Source: Psychrosphaera haliotis (GTDB taxonomy: Bacteria > Pseudomonadota > Gammaproteobacteria > Enterobacterales > Alteromonadaceae). Taken from it: a stretch of DNA of 64,000 nucleotides. The position numbers and the translations under genes were made by a program. Positions within the stretch are counted from its first letter, which is position 1. Each line of letters opens with the position of its first letter. Under the pieces are notes generated by a model. That model saw nothing but the letters and a program-made list of their open reading frames with translations. It searched no databases and had not been told where the DNA came from. Of the stretch, positions 46,421-56,219 are shown piece by piece. The stretch lies in NCBI RefSeq assembly GCF_009728465.1, contig NZ_WOCD01000005.1, positions 912,011-976,010 of the forward strand. Direction: 5' to 3'.

Positions 46421-47164
46421 ATGAATAAAGCAGTAAAAATAACTGCAATTGCAGCAGCAGTAGCGCTTTTAGGCGCGTGTGGTAATGCAGAGAAAGCTCA
46501 AGTTAAAGTTGAGACTGATGCTGACAAACAGAGTTATGCACTTGGTGCGTCTATGGGTCGTTATTTAAATAACAACTTAGAGAAAAACGGCGAGATTGGT
46601 ATTGAGCTTAAGAAAGATTTGATTTTAGGCGGTATTGAAGACGCTCTATCTGACAAAGTTCAACTAAGCGACGAAGAAATTGAAACGGTTATGAATGCAC
46701 TAGAAGCAGACGTTCGTAAACGTGGTATGGAGCGTCAAAAAGAATTAACTGAAGCGGCGAAGTCAGAAGGTACGGCGTTTTTAGCTGAAAATGCAAAACG
46801 TAGTGAAGTAACTGTAACTGAGTCTGGTCTTCAGTATGAAGTATTACAAGAAGCGGAAGGCGAGAAGCCAGCTGCTGCTGATACGGTTACTGTTCATTAT
46901 CACGGTACACTAATTGACGGTACTGTTTTTGACTCTTCTGTTGATCGTGGCGAGCAAATCAGCTTTGCACTTAATCGTGTTATCCCTGGTTGGACTGAAG
47001 GTCTTCAGTACATGAGCAAAGGTTCTAAGTACAAGTTCTACATTCCATCTGATCTAGGTTACGGCGCACGTGCAGCGGGTTCTATTCCAGCACATTCAGC
47101 GCTTATTTTTGAAGTTGAATTATTTGATATTCAAAAAGCACCTGCAGCACCTGCAACTGAGTAA
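46421..47164 (+). CDS. fkpA: FKBP-type peptidyl-prolyl cis-trans isomerase, FkpA-like lipoprotein
   Basis: A 247-residue periplasmic foldase. The signal 'AAAVALLGACG' with Cys20 indicates lipidation, which is common in marine relatives, although E. coli FkpA is soluble. The N-terminal helical dimerisation domain ('KQSYALGASMGRYLNNNLE') is followed by the FKBP domain with 'TVTVHYHGTLIDGTVFDSS', 'VIPGWTEGLQYMSKGSKY', and 'PSDLGYGARAAGSIPAHS'. It helps fold envelope proteins. A clear terminator follows. Confidence 0.93.
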   Translation: MNKAVKITAIAAAVALLGACGNAEKAQVKVETDADKQSYALGASMGRYLNNNLEKNGEIGIELKKDLILGGIEDALSDKVQLSDEEIETVMNALEADVRKRGMERQKELTEAAKSEGTAFLAENAKRSEVTVTESGLQYEVLQEAEGEKPAAADTVTVHYHGTLIDGTVFDSSVDRGEQISFALNRVIPGWTEGLQYMSKGSKYKFYIPSDLGYGARAAGSIPAHSALIFEVELFDIQKAPAAPATE

Positions 47165-47199
47165 TTAATCATTGCGATTGCAGTTTGAACAAAGATAAT

Positions 47200-47224
47200 A
47201 AGGCGCATTAAGCGCCTTTTTTTA
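47200..47224 (+). terminator. Rho-independent terminator of fkpA
   Basis: Stem AGGCGC (47201-47206), loop ATTAA, stem GCGCCT (47212-47217), then seven T residues. It starts 36 bases after the fkpA stop. Confidence 0.88.
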
Positions 47225-47227
47225 TGC

Positions 47228-48521
47228 CTACTGGTAAAGCGGTAACTCGGTTATCCGGTTATCAATAATACGCTCAAGAACTTTATATTGCGCGGAGTGC
47301 TTATTGCCCAGTTCTTGTTGGAATTGTGTTGCTGACAAACCTTCTGGTAATTTGTTTATTTGCGGGAAAAATACCGCTTCTTCTTTTATGCCAGCTAACA
47401 TTTGCTGAGCTTGTCTTGCTTTTTGTTCGCTGTAAACCACAAACTGACTAAAGCTGAGTCCGGCTTTATCAGCTGCAAGGTCTGCAAAACTATAACCACT
47501 GCCACCTTCGTTTGCATCATACAGTTCTTTTATTTCGCCAATGTTTAGCCCTATTTGTTTACCACCTAATTGTTCAAGAATGGCTGAGTATAAAAAGTGC
47601 AAACTTAAGTCTTGGCGCGTTCGTAGAACGGGCGTTTGATTTGGCTTTATAGTGCTAGGCATTGATAATCCGGCTATTTTTGCGAAACGACGATTACCAA
47701 AATAAGTGGCCAGTGCCCAGAGGGCGTGACGGTTTTCACGAAACCGCACTTAACGAAGGCTGAGCTATCATGTTGCTTCTGGCTTTTTCAAATAATAGGC
47801 CAATGAAGTAGGCAAGCTGATTGCTGTTATTTTTGTTATTTTCCAGCACGCTTATATATTCGTAAAACTTATCAGTATTAAACTTGGCGCCAACGGCAAA
47901 ATCCGTGGCTTGTTGTTTGATTGAGTTTAAAGACTCTCTTACTTTGGTGATTAACAGAGGAGGCCTACTGGCGCTTAATGCTAATGCATTAGGCTGAATA
48001 CTAAATTGTTCAAATAGATGCTGAGCAAGCTGCGCAGAGTCACTAGGTAAGTAATGTTTTAACGCGCCAAATAATAATGGTTCAGCAATAAACTGCGGGA
48101 TTGGAATACTGCCTAATTTACAGTGCTCTACGGAAAACTTTGAATCTTGTTGTGACATTGAACAGTAGGCGTTGATATAAAAGTCTTGCTGCTGAACTTT
48201 AAATAGCTGACTTAGGTTATAACTGACTGCGGTAGTATAAGTTTGAGCTGAAATATAGTTTTCAAAATTGGCATTGTTAATCGTATGAGCGGCTAAATCT
48301 GACAGAGCGTCCAGTTCAGTTTGATACAAAACTATGTTGATATGATCAGACTCTTTTTTAAGCTCAGTTAATAGACGCTGTAGAGAGTGCTTTGCTGCCG
48401 CAACTTGAATAGGTGTTAATGTTTGGTTAGTGAGTGTGATGGGTTTTAATGAAATTGCTGCGATAACAATGAGCAATACAAAAAAAACGCAAACGCTAAA
48501 CAGTTTAAGCAAGAACTTCAT
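47228..48521 (-). pseudogene. Membrane-anchored protein of unknown function, apparently frameshifted
   Basis: Two overlapping minus-strand frames (48521-47736 and 47749-47228) look like one 430-residue protein. The first has an N-terminal anchor ('LLKLFSVCVFFVLLIVIAAI') and stops after 'PSLSAVS'. The second begins at a weak GTG but is meaningful from 'ENRHALWALATYFGNRRFAK'. Dropping one T at about 47735 (TCGTGA) joins them as SAVSENRHALW. No family could be named. It faces the fkpA terminator. If the frames were really separate genes, the second would lack a ribosome site; that is less likely. Confidence 0.65.
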
Positions 48522-48640
48522 TTTAAGCGCAATTATCCTTTAATGAGTATTGCCTGTATTTTACGTTACTAGGTTAATAATAAATAGCTTTGTATCGCCC
48601 CAATTATAGATTGAGGCAGGGTTTACAAATTAACCTTGGT

Positions 48641-49108
48641 TTAGCTATGTTTACTGTAAAGAATATGAATAAGTTCGTCTTCAAATTCCATGCGTTGTTC
48701 TAATGTTTTGCCTAACTCAGATAGGTCATAGTCAAAGGTTGTTAATTCTTGATCTGAAGGCAAGTTGGCGTACTTGTCATTAAAATCAACAAGCGAGTCA
48801 GTCGTTTCTGTAATTAACGGGTACACTCTTTCTGCTAGCTCGGCGCTGTTTTTGCCATGCTCAGAACATTGTTTAACAATATTATCGTAAATTTCAAAGT
48901 GGCCAGCCGATAGGTAATCGATCATTATTTGGCAAAAGTTAGTGATGGCTGCGTGATCAGGAAGCGAGTTTTTATTTGACTCAAAAGGTGGAAGACCCGC
49001 TAGCTGACAATATTTCACAAGCAAGTCTTGTCGTTCCGCTAACCATGAGTCGATAGCCGTGTTAGCGCCGCCATATTTTTGTTCTGATTGTTCCTGCCGA
49101 ATTAACAT
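48641..49108 (-). CDS. rsd: Rsd/AlgQ family anti-sigma-70 factor
   Basis: A 155-residue helical protein. The N-terminal 'DSWLAERQDLLVKYCQLAGL' and 'FCQIMIDYLSAGHFEIYD' are the conserved Rsd/AlgQ blocks. Rsd binds region 4 of sigma-70 in stationary phase and frees core polymerase for other sigma factors. Length matches E. coli Rsd (158). It is divergent from nudC, as rsd and nudC are in E. coli. No promoter was identified in the 140-base divergent gap. Confidence 0.92.
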   Translation of the reverse strand: MLIRQEQSEQKYGGANTAIDSWLAERQDLLVKYCQLAGLPPFESNKNSLPDHAAITNFCQIMIDYLSAGHFEIYDNIVKQCSEHGKNSAELAERVYPLITETTDSLVDFNDKYANLPSDQELTTFDYDLSELGKTLEQRMEFEDELIHILYSKHS

Positions 49109-49248
49109 TATTCGTCTTCCTCTTTGAAAGTACTGTTGTTTTCCGTATGTTATTCAAAATTATAAGACATAAATTTAGATTTAGCATAACGAAAGTTCGA
49201 TGTTTCGGTTTACACTAGTATTCATTGGTTTTTAACCGCGAAGGAACA

Positions 49249-50067
49249 ATGATGATTCAACACAGTATTCCATTTTCAACAGAATTAGAAGGCTGGTGGT
49301 GCGTTATTTCAAGTCACCAAATTTATTTGCCAGCACCAAGAAACAAAATTCCTTTTGGGCGGCTTGATGATCTTGCTATAAATCTAACTAAGCCAGAGGT
49401 TGTTCACAAAATTGGTGAGTATGAAGGTGAGCCTGTTTACACCATTAGCTTTGATGAAATAGCACAGGCTAGTCAAGAAGAACAGCTTGATGAGTTTGTT
49501 GGTCTTAGGAATGTATTGTTTGAGCAAAACGAGCTTTTTGAATTTGCGGCTAGGGCCTATCAAGTTCAGTTATTTTTAAAGACTCATCAATACTGTGGGC
49601 AGTGTGGCGGCCCTATGAAAATTATTGACTGGGAATTAGCGACGCAGTGCGATCCATGTAAGCACCGCTGTTACCCTCGCATTTCGCCCGTTATCATTGT
49701 TGCTATTCGCAAAGGCTCAAAGATTTTGTTAGCTAAACATACACGCACGGCGTCAACCTTGTTTAGTGTATTGGCAGGTTTTGTAGAAAGCGGAGAAACA
49801 TTAGAGCAAGCGGTTCATCGCGAAGTGATGGAAGAAGTGGGTATTAAAGTTAAAAATATCAAATATGTGAAAAGTCAGCCTTGGCCTTTTCCTCATTCGT
49901 TGATGTGTGGTTTTGTTGCTGAGTATGACTCAGGCGAATTAAATATTTGTGATGACGAGATTGCGGAAGCAGATTGGTTTGAATTTAACGACTTGCCACA
50001 GATTCCGCCAGCAAAAACCATATCAGGCCAGCTTATTGAATTTACAAAGAAGTTAGTAAGAAGGTAG
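49249..50067 (+). CDS. nudC: NAD(+) diphosphatase / NAD-decapping Nudix hydrolase
   Basis: A 272-residue enzyme that cleaves NADH and removes NAD caps from RNA 5' ends. The zinc ribbon has Cys116, Cys119, Cys134 and Cys137 ('CGQCGG' and 'CDPC'). The Nudix box is 'GFVESGETLEQAVHREVMEE' followed by VGI, and 'KSQPWPFPHSLM' is the NudC-specific motif. Two ATG codons in a row (49249, 49252) follow GAAGGA; either could be used. Confidence 0.95.
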   Translation: MMIQHSIPFSTELEGWWCVISSHQIYLPAPRNKIPFGRLDDLAINLTKPEVVHKIGEYEGEPVYTISFDEIAQASQEEQLDEFVGLRNVLFEQNELFEFAARAYQVQLFLKTHQYCGQCGGPMKIIDWELATQCDPCKHRCYPRISPVIIVAIRKGSKILLAKHTRTASTLFSVLAGFVESGETLEQAVHREVMEEVGIKVKNIKYVKSQPWPFPHSLMCGFVAEYDSGELNICDDEIAEADWFEFNDLPQIPPAKTISGQLIEFTKKLVRR

Positions 50068-50081
50068 CAGAAAAGAAAAAA

Positions 50082-50108
50082 CCACTCCTAAGAGTGGCCG
50101 AATTTTTC
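50082..50108 (+). terminator. Likely terminator of nudC
   Basis: Stem CCACTC (50082-50087), loop CTAA, stem GAGTGG (50092-50097). The T-run (TTTTT, 50103-50107) follows after five bases, so it is weaker than usual. It lies in the 305-base gap between nudC and hemE, which otherwise holds only the hemE promoter candidate. Confidence 0.55.
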
Positions 50109-50274
50109 TAGCGCGTGAGCTCATTTAAATGAGTTTTATTATGGTTTTTCTTGAGCGCAAGGTAGTTATAGCACCAGCAAGATCAGTGTGCAAGAAATAA
50201 CCTATGATTGATTTAGAATAAAAAAATGAATTTTTATACACTTTCATTCTATGGAGACAATCCGTGCATTCTGG

Positions 50275-50280
50275 TAGAAT
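50275..50280 (+). promoter_or_regulatory. Candidate extended -10 for hemE
   Basis: TGGTAGAAT is an extended -10 (TGn plus TAGAAT) 93 bases before the hemE ATG. A partial -35 (GAGACA, 50254-50259) lies 15 bases upstream. Consensus match only. Confidence 0.35.
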
Positions 50281-50372
50281 CCCGCCTAGAAAATTTAGCG
50301 TTAACCTCTATGGTTAATAAACTCGTTGAGTTGTAGTAGATAGTTGCTATTCAGTTTAAAAGAGAATAATTA

Positions 50373-51440
50373 ATGTCAGAATTAAAGAACGATCGTTATT
50401 TACGTGCCTTAATGCAAGAGCCTGTAGACAGAACACCAGTATGGATGATGCGCCAAGCGGGACGCTATTTACCTGAGTACAGAGCGACTCGTGCTGTGGC
50501 TGGCGACTTTATGTCTTTGTGTAAAAACGCAGAGCTAGCATGTGAAGTTACTATGCAACCGTTGCGTCGTTACCCGTTAGATGCGGCTATTCTGTTTTCT
50601 GACATTTTAACCATTCCTGATGCAATGGGTTTAGGCCTTTATTTTGAAACAGGCGAAGGCCCACGTTTTAAAAACCCAATTCGTTCAAAGGCGGACATTG
50701 ATAAGTTACCAATTCCAGATCCAGAAGGTGAATTACAATATGTAATGAATGCCGTTCGTACTATTCGTAAAGAATTAAACGGATCAGTACCTTTAATTGG
50801 TTTTTCTGGTAGTCCTTGGACACTGGCGACGTACATGGTTGAGGGGAGCGGTACTAAAACCTTCTCTAAAGTAAAAGGCATGATGTATTCAGAGCCTAAG
50901 ATGATGCACCAATTACTTGATAAAGTAGCGGATTCAGTAACAAGCTATTTGAATGCTCAGATTGCTGCAGGTGCGCAATCGGTTATGATTTTTGATACTT
51001 GGGGTGGTGTATTAACGCCACGTGACTACGAAGAGTTTTCCCTAAACTATATGAGCAAAATCATTGATGGTTTAACACGTGAAAATGAAGGCCGTAAAGT
51101 GCCAGTGACGCTATTTACTAAAAATGGCGGTCAGTGGTTAGAAAAAATGGCAGCAACGGGTTGTGATGCGTTAGGTTTAGACTGGACGATCAATATTGCT
51201 GAAGCACGTGATCGTGTAGGTAGTAAGGTTGCACTTCAAGGTAACATGGACCCTTCAATGTTATACGCAACGCCAGATCGTATTCGCCAAGAAGTACAAA
51301 CCATTCTTGCTGATTACGGTGACAAAGGCACGGGCCACGTATTTAACTTAGGTCACGGTATTACACCTGAAGTGACACCTGAAAATGCTGGTGCATTTAT
51401 TAATGCCGTTGTGGATTACAGCCCTAAATATCACAAATAA
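50373..51440 (+). CDS. hemE: Uroporphyrinogen decarboxylase
   Basis: A 355-residue cytosolic enzyme that decarboxylates the four acetate side chains of uroporphyrinogen III to give coproporphyrinogen III in haem synthesis. The signature '[16 protein letters not shown]' is near the N-terminus. '[20 protein letters not shown]' holds the catalytic Asp, and '[16 protein letters not shown]' and '[19 protein letters not shown]' follow. Length equals E. coli HemE. It stands alone, with a shared bidirectional terminator after it. Confidence 0.97.
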   Translation: MSELKNDRYLRALMQEPVDRTPVWMMRQAGRYLPEYRATRAVAGDFMSLCKNAELACEVTMQPLRRYPLDAAILFSDILTIPDAMGLGLYFETGEGPRFKNPIRSKADIDKLPIPDPEGELQYVMNAVRTIRKELNGSVPLIGFSGSPWTLATYMVEGSGTKTFSKVKGMMYSEPKMMHQLLDKVADSVTSYLNAQIAAGAQSVMIFDTWGGVLTPRDYEEFSLNYMSKIIDGLTRENEGRKVPVTLFTKNGGQWLEKMAATGCDALGLDWTINIAEARDRVGSKVALQGNMDPSMLYATPDRIRQEVQTILADYGDKGTGHVFNLGHGITPEVTPENAGAFINAVVDYSPKYHK

Positions 51441-51535
51441 ACTAGATCTGTAACAAGTAAAAAAATTCACTAGCAAGTTAACAATAAGTAGCTTGCTACC
51501 TTTGTTTGTAATGTGATTGCAGATGATACAGATAC

Positions 51536-51573
51536 AAAAAAAGCGCTTTGGATTAAACCTTAGCGCTTTTTTA
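51536..51573. terminator. Bidirectional terminator between hemE and sthA
   Basis: AAGCGCT (51541-51547) pairs with AGCGCTT (51562-51568). It is preceded by seven A residues and followed by six T residues, so it works for both convergent genes. Confidence 0.85.
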
Positions 51574-51589
51574 TTGCATAAAATTAAGT

Positions 51590-53026
51590 TTAGAACAGTC
51601 GGTTCAAACCATTAAGAGCTGCTACTCGGTACGCTTCTGCCATTGTTGGGTAGTTAAACGTAGTATGAATAAAGTACTCAATGGTATTGGCTTTGCCTTT
51701 TTGCTGCATTATGGCTTGGCCAATGTGAATGATTTCTGCAGCTTGCTCACCAAAACAGTGGATGCCAAGAATTTCTTTAGTATCACAATGGAATAGAATT
51801 TTTAAGCCACCAACTGGTGTTGCACCAATTTGAGCACGAGCCAGGTGTTTAAATGACGAACGGCCTACTTCATATGGAATTTTAGCGGCAGTTAGCTCTT
51901 GTTCTGTTTTACCGACTGAAGACATTTCAGGAATAGTATAAATACCCGTTGGGATATCTTCAATTAACTGTCCCTCAGTTGGTAGGTTAAGCATATACTC
52001 TGCTGCAATTCGACCTTGGTCATAAGCGGCACTCGCTAAGCTTGGGTAACCAATAACATCACCTACTGCAAATACGTTGTCTGCTGATGTTTTGTATGTT
52101 GAATCTACCGCTAAACAACCGCGTGAATTAGCTTCTAAGTTCACAGATGGAAGATTTAGTGAATCAGTATTACCCGTTCTACCATTAGCGAATAAAATAC
52201 AATCGGCTTTCATGCGCTTGCCAGATTTCAGTGTCATGATCACACCGTCTTCTTGAGCGTCAATTTTGTCATACTCTTCGCCGTGACGAATAACGATACC
52301 GCTATTCCAGAAGTGGTAGCTTAGTGAGTCTGTCATTTCAGCATCCATGAACGACAATAAGCGATCACGGGTGTTGATCAAGTCAACTTTACAGCCTAAA
52401 CCACGGAATATTGAAGCATACTCACAACCAATTACACCCGCACCATAGATAATGATATTTTTTGGTTGGTGCTTAAGCGACAAAATAGTATCTGAGTCAT
52501 AAACACGAGGGTGTTTAAAGTCTACATCTACAGGATTATATGGGCGAGAACCGGTCGCGATAACAAAGTTTTCTGCAGTTAAGTGCTCAACAGAGCCATC
52601 AAGCATTACAATTTTCAGTGTGTTTTTGTCTACAAACGACGCGGTGCCATGAATGATGTCTACTTCGTTACGGTTATAAAAGCCGCCGCGTAATCTAACT
52701 TGGTCACGTATTACTTTTGTGGTGTGCTCTAAAATATTCTCAAATGTTAAAGACGCTGCTTTTTCGCTTTTGTTAAATAGCGGGTTGCTATTGTATTCAA
52801 TTAGGCGACTAACAGAATGACGAAGGGCTTTAGAAGGGATTGTTCCCCAGTGAGTACAACCACCACCAACTTGTGTGTGCTTTTCGATAACAGCAACGCG
52901 TTTACCTGCTTTAGTCAGGTTCATTGCTGCACCTTCACCACCAGGGCCAGTACCAATTACAATCGTGTCGTAATCAAACGATTGTGGTTTTTTATCTACT
53001 TGGTTTTTTTGTTTTTTATTGCTCAC
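51590..53026 (-). CDS. sthA: Soluble (Si-specific) NAD(P)+ transhydrogenase
   Basis: A 478-residue flavoprotein that transfers electrons between NADPH and NAD+. The FAD motif is '[20 protein letters not shown]' and the second dinucleotide site is '[20 protein letters not shown]'. In '[19 protein letters not shown]' the redox Cys pair of related disulphide reductases is reduced to one Cys, as in SthA. The C-terminal dimer domain contains '[20 protein letters not shown]'-like sequence (here '[15 protein letters not shown]'). The start is GTG. Confidence 0.95.
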   Translation of the reverse strand: MSNKKQKNQVDKKPQSFDYDTIVIGTGPGGEGAAMNLTKAGKRVAVIEKHTQVGGGCTHWGTIPSKALRHSVSRLIEYNSNPLFNKSEKAASLTFENILEHTTKVIRDQVRLRGGFYNRNEVDIIHGTASFVDKNTLKIVMLDGSVEHLTAENFVIATGSRPYNPVDVDFKHPRVYDSDTILSLKHQPKNIIIYGAGVIGCEYASIFRGLGCKVDLINTRDRLLSFMDAEMTDSLSYHFWNSGIVIRHGEEYDKIDAQEDGVIMTLKSGKRMKADCILFANGRTGNTDSLNLPSVNLEANSRGCLAVDSTYKTSADNVFAVGDVIGYPSLASAAYDQGRIAAEYMLNLPTEGQLIEDIPTGIYTIPEMSSVGKTEQELTAAKIPYEVGRSSFKHLARAQIGATPVGGLKILFHCDTKEILGIHCFGEQAAEIIHIGQAIMQQKGKANTIEYFIHTTFNYPTMAEAYRVAALNGLNRLF

Positions 53027-53173
53027 AAATACACCCTTGTCGCTTCAACATAAAAGGAATGATGTTCAATCATCTAATTCTTGTAAGTTTAACAAAGAAT
53101 TAAAACTTAGAGAATTATTCATTTTAGTAAAAGTTTTGTATTTATGTAGGTATTTTAACGTCAATAAGCCTAT

Positions 53174-54292
53174 TTAAGCGGGAAGTTCATTTATTAATGC
53201 CTGCCACTGTTGTTGACGTTGATTTATATTGGTCTTTAAAAGTTCGTAATTTGTTTTCAGTTCTGCAAGTGCGGCGTCAGATATAGCCTGTTTCTTAGCT
53301 GCTAAGTATGTTCCCTTTATCTCCACGAAATGCTTAAACTCTTCAACAAGATGCTGATACTCTTCTTCTAATTGGCTTAATACCTCGGATTTACCCGGCA
53401 AATTTAATAAAGCCTGTTTTGCTCTTTGTTTTTGCATTTTCCACTTGGCCGCTTTTATTTTTTCTTCAGGCACGGTACGTAGGTTTGACGTTAGGCCAAT
53501 AACATTCATTGCTTTGATAAACCATTTAGTTGGATCGAAATGCCACCAACGAATGCCATTTCTATAATCGTTTTCAAATATGTGATGATAATTGTGATAA
53601 CCCTCGCCATAGGTGATGAAGGCAAGGAGGCCGTTGTCTTTAGCCGTATTTTTATCTGTGTACGGCTGTTTGCCCCAAATGTGAGCCAGAGAATTGATAA
53701 AGAATGTAAAGTGGTGGCTTAATACCAGTCGTAATACACCTACCGTTAATAACATACCCCAGATGTCGTTATAAATAACGCCTAAAAGAATAGGAATACC
53801 AAAGTTCAGCGCCAACGCTAATACTAAGTAGTATTTGTGCTGCCACATAACTATCTTGTTCTTCTGTAAATCACGACAGTTGCTATAGTCGTTGTATCGT
53901 TCTGGCTGGTAGCTTCGTAACATCCAACCAATATGGCTAAACCAAAAGCCTTTTTTAGCTGAGTAGGGGTCTTTATCATTTTGGTCAACAAACTTATGAT
54001 GTATTCTGTGATCAGAAGACCAATGTAATGCGCTGTTTTGTAATGCAAATGCACCGCCTAATGCTAATACAAACTGAATAGCTGGGTGTGCTTTGTAAGT
54101 TCTGTGTGACCATAGTCTATGGTATCCAACAGTAATAGACATACCTGCAAAACCTAGCGCAACAATAGTGGCAACAAGGTGTTCGGTTTGATAACCAAAA
54201 TGGTAGCCATATAAAGGAACACCTATAATCGCAATTAGAAATGTAGATAAAAAGATGAGGACGTTGGTCCAGATAATAGGTGGTTTTGACAT
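53174..54292 (-). CDS. Acyl-CoA/fatty acid desaturase (delta-9 type)
   Basis: A 372-residue membrane di-iron enzyme that introduces a cis double bond into saturated acyl chains. The three His boxes are HRLWSH (58-63), HRIHH (95-99) and HNYHH (233-237). About four hydrophobic segments span the membrane. The C-terminal 100 residues form a charged coiled coil not needed for catalysis. It is divergent from fabR, whose product represses unsaturated fatty acid genes, and a FabR-like site sits just upstream of its ATG. This pairing is usual in marine gammaproteobacteria. Confidence 0.93.
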   Translation of the reverse strand: MSKPPIIWTNVLIFLSTFLIAIIGVPLYGYHFGYQTEHLVATIVALGFAGMSITVGYHRLWSHRTYKAHPAIQFVLALGGAFALQNSALHWSSDHRIHHKFVDQNDKDPYSAKKGFWFSHIGWMLRSYQPERYNDYSNCRDLQKNKIVMWQHKYYLVLALALNFGIPILLGVIYNDIWGMLLTVGVLRLVLSHHFTFFINSLAHIWGKQPYTDKNTAKDNGLLAFITYGEGYHNYHHIFENDYRNGIRWWHFDPTKWFIKAMNVIGLTSNLRTVPEEKIKAAKWKMQKQRAKQALLNLPGKSEVLSQLEEEYQHLVEEFKHFVEIKGTYLAAKKQAISDAALAELKTNYELLKTNINQRQQQWQALINELPA

Positions 54293-54304
54293 TATTAATA
54301 CTCG

Positions 54305-54320
54305 GCATACATGTGTACGC
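54305..54320. promoter_or_regulatory. Candidate FabR operator
   Basis: GCATACATGTGTACGC is a 16-base inverted repeat (12 symmetric positions) of the form GCRTACANNTGTAYGC, the pattern I associate with FabR sites. It ends 83 bases before fabR and begins 13 bases from the desaturase ATG, so it could control both genes. Confidence 0.6.
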
Positions 54321-54402
54321 AGAGTTTAGAATACTGGCAGATAAAATCAATAACAGAGTTGAATAGACACTAAAGTGCGAACATTCAGAATTTAGGTAAC
54401 GT

Positions 54403-55041
54403 ATGACAACAACAAATGGTCAAGAACTAGTGAGAACCAGAGCTCAACAAAAAGAGCAAACTCGACGAGCAATTGTTGATGCTGCGTTTAGGATGTTAAG
54501 TCCTGATCAAAGTTTTGCGAATTTAAGTTTGCGAGAAGTTGCACGGGAAGCCGGGATCGCACCGACCTCTTTTTATCGCCACTTTAAAGATATGGATGAG
54601 TTAGGTTTAACGCTGGTGGATGAAGCCGGTTTAATGCTCAGACAATTAATGCGTCAAGCTCGTGCTCGTATTGATAAAGGCAAAGGCAGTGTAGTGCAAA
54701 CTTCAATTTCTACCTTCATGGAGTTTGTGGAAATTAATGGCAATGAGTTTAGGCTTTTACTTCGTGAGCGTTCCGGTACTTCTAAGGCATTTAGGTTGGC
54801 GGTAAACCGAGAAATTCAGCACTTTGTTGAAGAGTTAACGGAATACATTCAAACCAAAACAAATTCGAATCATCAAGACGCATTATATGAAGCTGATGCT
54901 TTGGTGACGATTGTATTTAATGCAGGCGCAGAAGCATTAGATTTAAGCCAGGAAAAGCGAGAATTATTGTCAATAAAAGTGGTTCGCCAAATGCGTTTTA
55001 TTGCAAAAGGCTCTGAATCCATGCGACACGTGAAAAAATAG
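54403..55041 (+). CDS. fabR: HTH-type transcriptional repressor FabR
   Basis: A 212-residue TetR-family regulator. The N-terminal DNA-binding domain '[20 protein letters not shown]' with '[20 protein letters not shown]' is nearly identical to E. coli FabR. FabR senses the ratio of unsaturated to saturated acyl thioesters and represses unsaturated fatty acid genes. Its divergent neighbour, a desaturase, is the evident target. Confidence 0.95.
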   Translation: MTTTNGQELVRTRAQQKEQTRRAIVDAAFRMLSPDQSFANLSLREVAREAGIAPTSFYRHFKDMDELGLTLVDEAGLMLRQLMRQARARIDKGKGSVVQTSISTFMEFVEINGNEFRLLLRERSGTSKAFRLAVNREIQHFVEELTEYIQTKTNSNHQDALYEADALVTIVFNAGAEALDLSQEKRELLSIKVVRQMRFIAKGSESMRHVKK

Positions 55042-55124
55042 ACGCCTGGTTTTACGTTTAATTCCATTTGATTAAAAATAGAGATGATTAGAAGCAAAGC
55101 CAGTCAGGATAAGGCTTTCAAAGA

Positions 55125-55185
55125 TGTGACACCTCACTGTCATATTGTGACACTAACCACAGACATATGACAAAACGTATGACTG
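55125..55185. promoter_or_regulatory. Phased TGACA repeats before the membrane-HTH operon
   Basis: TGTGACAC occurs at 55125-55132 and 55146-55153, and a third TGACA at 55168-55172, so TGACA repeats at 21 and 20 base steps, two helical turns. TGTCATA (55138-55144) and TATGACA (55166-55172) form an inverted pair, and TATGACT follows at 55179. The array lies about 100-145 bases before the first gene and looks like a multi-site operator. Confidence 0.5.
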
Positions 55186-55271
55186 TCCTGTTGGTGTCGT
55201 CACAGGTTTAGGAAATATTTGTTTTACTGAGTCCCACATTGAGTAACACAAATACATTAAGGATTTTGAAA

Positions 55272-55709
55272 ATGACTTCGGAAAAAGATAATAACAATAG
55301 TGTAGAGAAGCTGTCGGGAATGACTCTGCTTTCAGACGGTTTTAGGTTTGAATTTAAAATTGATGGCCATGAAGTTGAAGCTTGGGGTTCAGGTAAATCG
55401 GGAAAAGAGTCGGTTACATTTGATGGCACTTTAGTATCAGAAAAGCGTAGTTTAAGACGAAAGTCAGTACATTCCTTTGAGCATCAAGGCGTATTGTTTG
55501 AGGTTGAGTTTAATATGGTAAACATGCTGAAATCAGAATTACACTGCTCACTAATTAAAGACGGTGTACATGTAGAAACTCGAAAAGTGATGCCAAAAGC
55601 GACCTCTTCTAAAAGTGAATTTATTAAAGGCTTCATTACTTCGTTTGCCGTTGGCGGAGTATGCGGGTTTGTTGGCATGTTAATAATCTTACAATTTTTT
55701 GATAAGTAA
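55272..55709 (+). CDS. Tail-anchored beta-rich protein of unknown function
   Basis: A 145-residue protein not recognised as any family. Residues about 18-110 alternate polar and hydrophobic residues as in a small beta-sandwich ('FRFEFKIDGHEVEAWGSGKS', 'VLFEVEFNMVNMLKSELHCS'). A Ser/Lys linker leads to one C-terminal membrane helix ('FITSFAVGGVCGFVGMLIIL'). The ATG at 55272 is chosen because TAAGGA ends 8 bases upstream; a start at 55239 has none. First gene of a four-gene operon with gaps of 15, -4 and 19 bases. Its soluble domain faintly resembles the last gene's product. Confidence 0.65.
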   Translation: MTSEKDNNNSVEKLSGMTLLSDGFRFEFKIDGHEVEAWGSGKSGKESVTFDGTLVSEKRSLRRKSVHSFEHQGVLFEVEFNMVNMLKSELHCSLIKDGVHVETRKVMPKATSSKSEFIKGFITSFAVGGVCGFVGMLIILQFFDK

Positions 55710-55724
55710 CTCTGGGGGTTTAAA

Positions 55725-56060
55725 ATGGATATAAATGCAGAGTTAATCAAAACAAAAAGAACGAGTCAGAGCTGGACTCAACAACATTTAGCAGATGCTT
55801 GCGGCGTAAGTTTACGAACCATTCAGCGTGTTGAGCGTTATGGCAATGCATCAAATGAAACTGTGATGGCGCTGGCTTCTGTTTTTGAAATTCAACAAGC
55901 AGACATTATTGTGCCAGAAACACCAGTGATTGAGATGGAGCTGGTAACAGATGAAAACAGCAAAAAATTAGAAAAAATAATACAGTTCATATTCACTCTA
56001 TCCTCTGGAATTATGATTGGAGCAGCGTTAGTAGTGTTTTTTACTAAGGATGTAGTATGA
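55725..56060 (+). CDS. Membrane-tethered XRE-type helix-turn-helix protein
   Basis: A 111-residue protein. Residues 8-62 are an HTH_3 domain ('SWTQQHLADACGVSLRTIQR', 'ETVMALASVFEIQQADII'). A linker follows, then a C-terminal membrane helix (about 85-107, 'FIFTLSSGIMIGAALVVFF'). The regulator therefore appears to sit on the inner membrane, like ToxR-type or anti-repressor-controlled regulators but with no periplasmic domain. It may act on the phased repeats upstream. Its stop overlaps the next start (ATGA). Confidence 0.75.
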   Translation: MDINAELIKTKRTSQSWTQQHLADACGVSLRTIQRVERYGNASNETVMALASVFEIQQADIIVPETPVIEMELVTDENSKKLEKIIQFIFTLSSGIMIGAALVVFFTKDVV

Positions 56061-56200
56061 AACAGTTAATAAACAGTAAAGAGTATAAATCTGTATGGGA
56101 TGAGCCTGGCGTTTTGCCATTGGCGACCATTGTAGGGGCAGCTTATTTGTTTGGATTAGGTGTTTCAATTGGCAGCGCTTTGGGTAAGTTTTTAGCATAA
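56057..56200 (+). CDS. 47-residue membrane peptide
   Basis: A small gene starting inside the stop of the HTH gene (ATGA) and ending TAA at 56200. The peptide has a charged N-terminus (MKQLINSKEYKSVWDEPG) and one Gly-rich membrane helix ('LATIVGAAYLFGLGVSIGSA') ending GKFLA. The Gly-x-x-x-Gly-type spacing suggests helix packing, perhaps with the other membrane helices encoded in the operon. No homologue was recognised; tight coupling and codon use support it being real. Confidence 0.6.
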   Translation: MKQLINSKEYKSVWDEPGVLPLATIVGAAYLFGLGVSIGSALGKFLA

Positions 56201-56219
56201 GCAAAATTAAGGATTAGAT

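Noticed and set aside
47730..47750. Programmed frameshifting as explanation for the three split genes
   Set aside because: None of the sites has a slippery heptamer or prfB-like CTTTGA context, and two lack a stop at the shift point.
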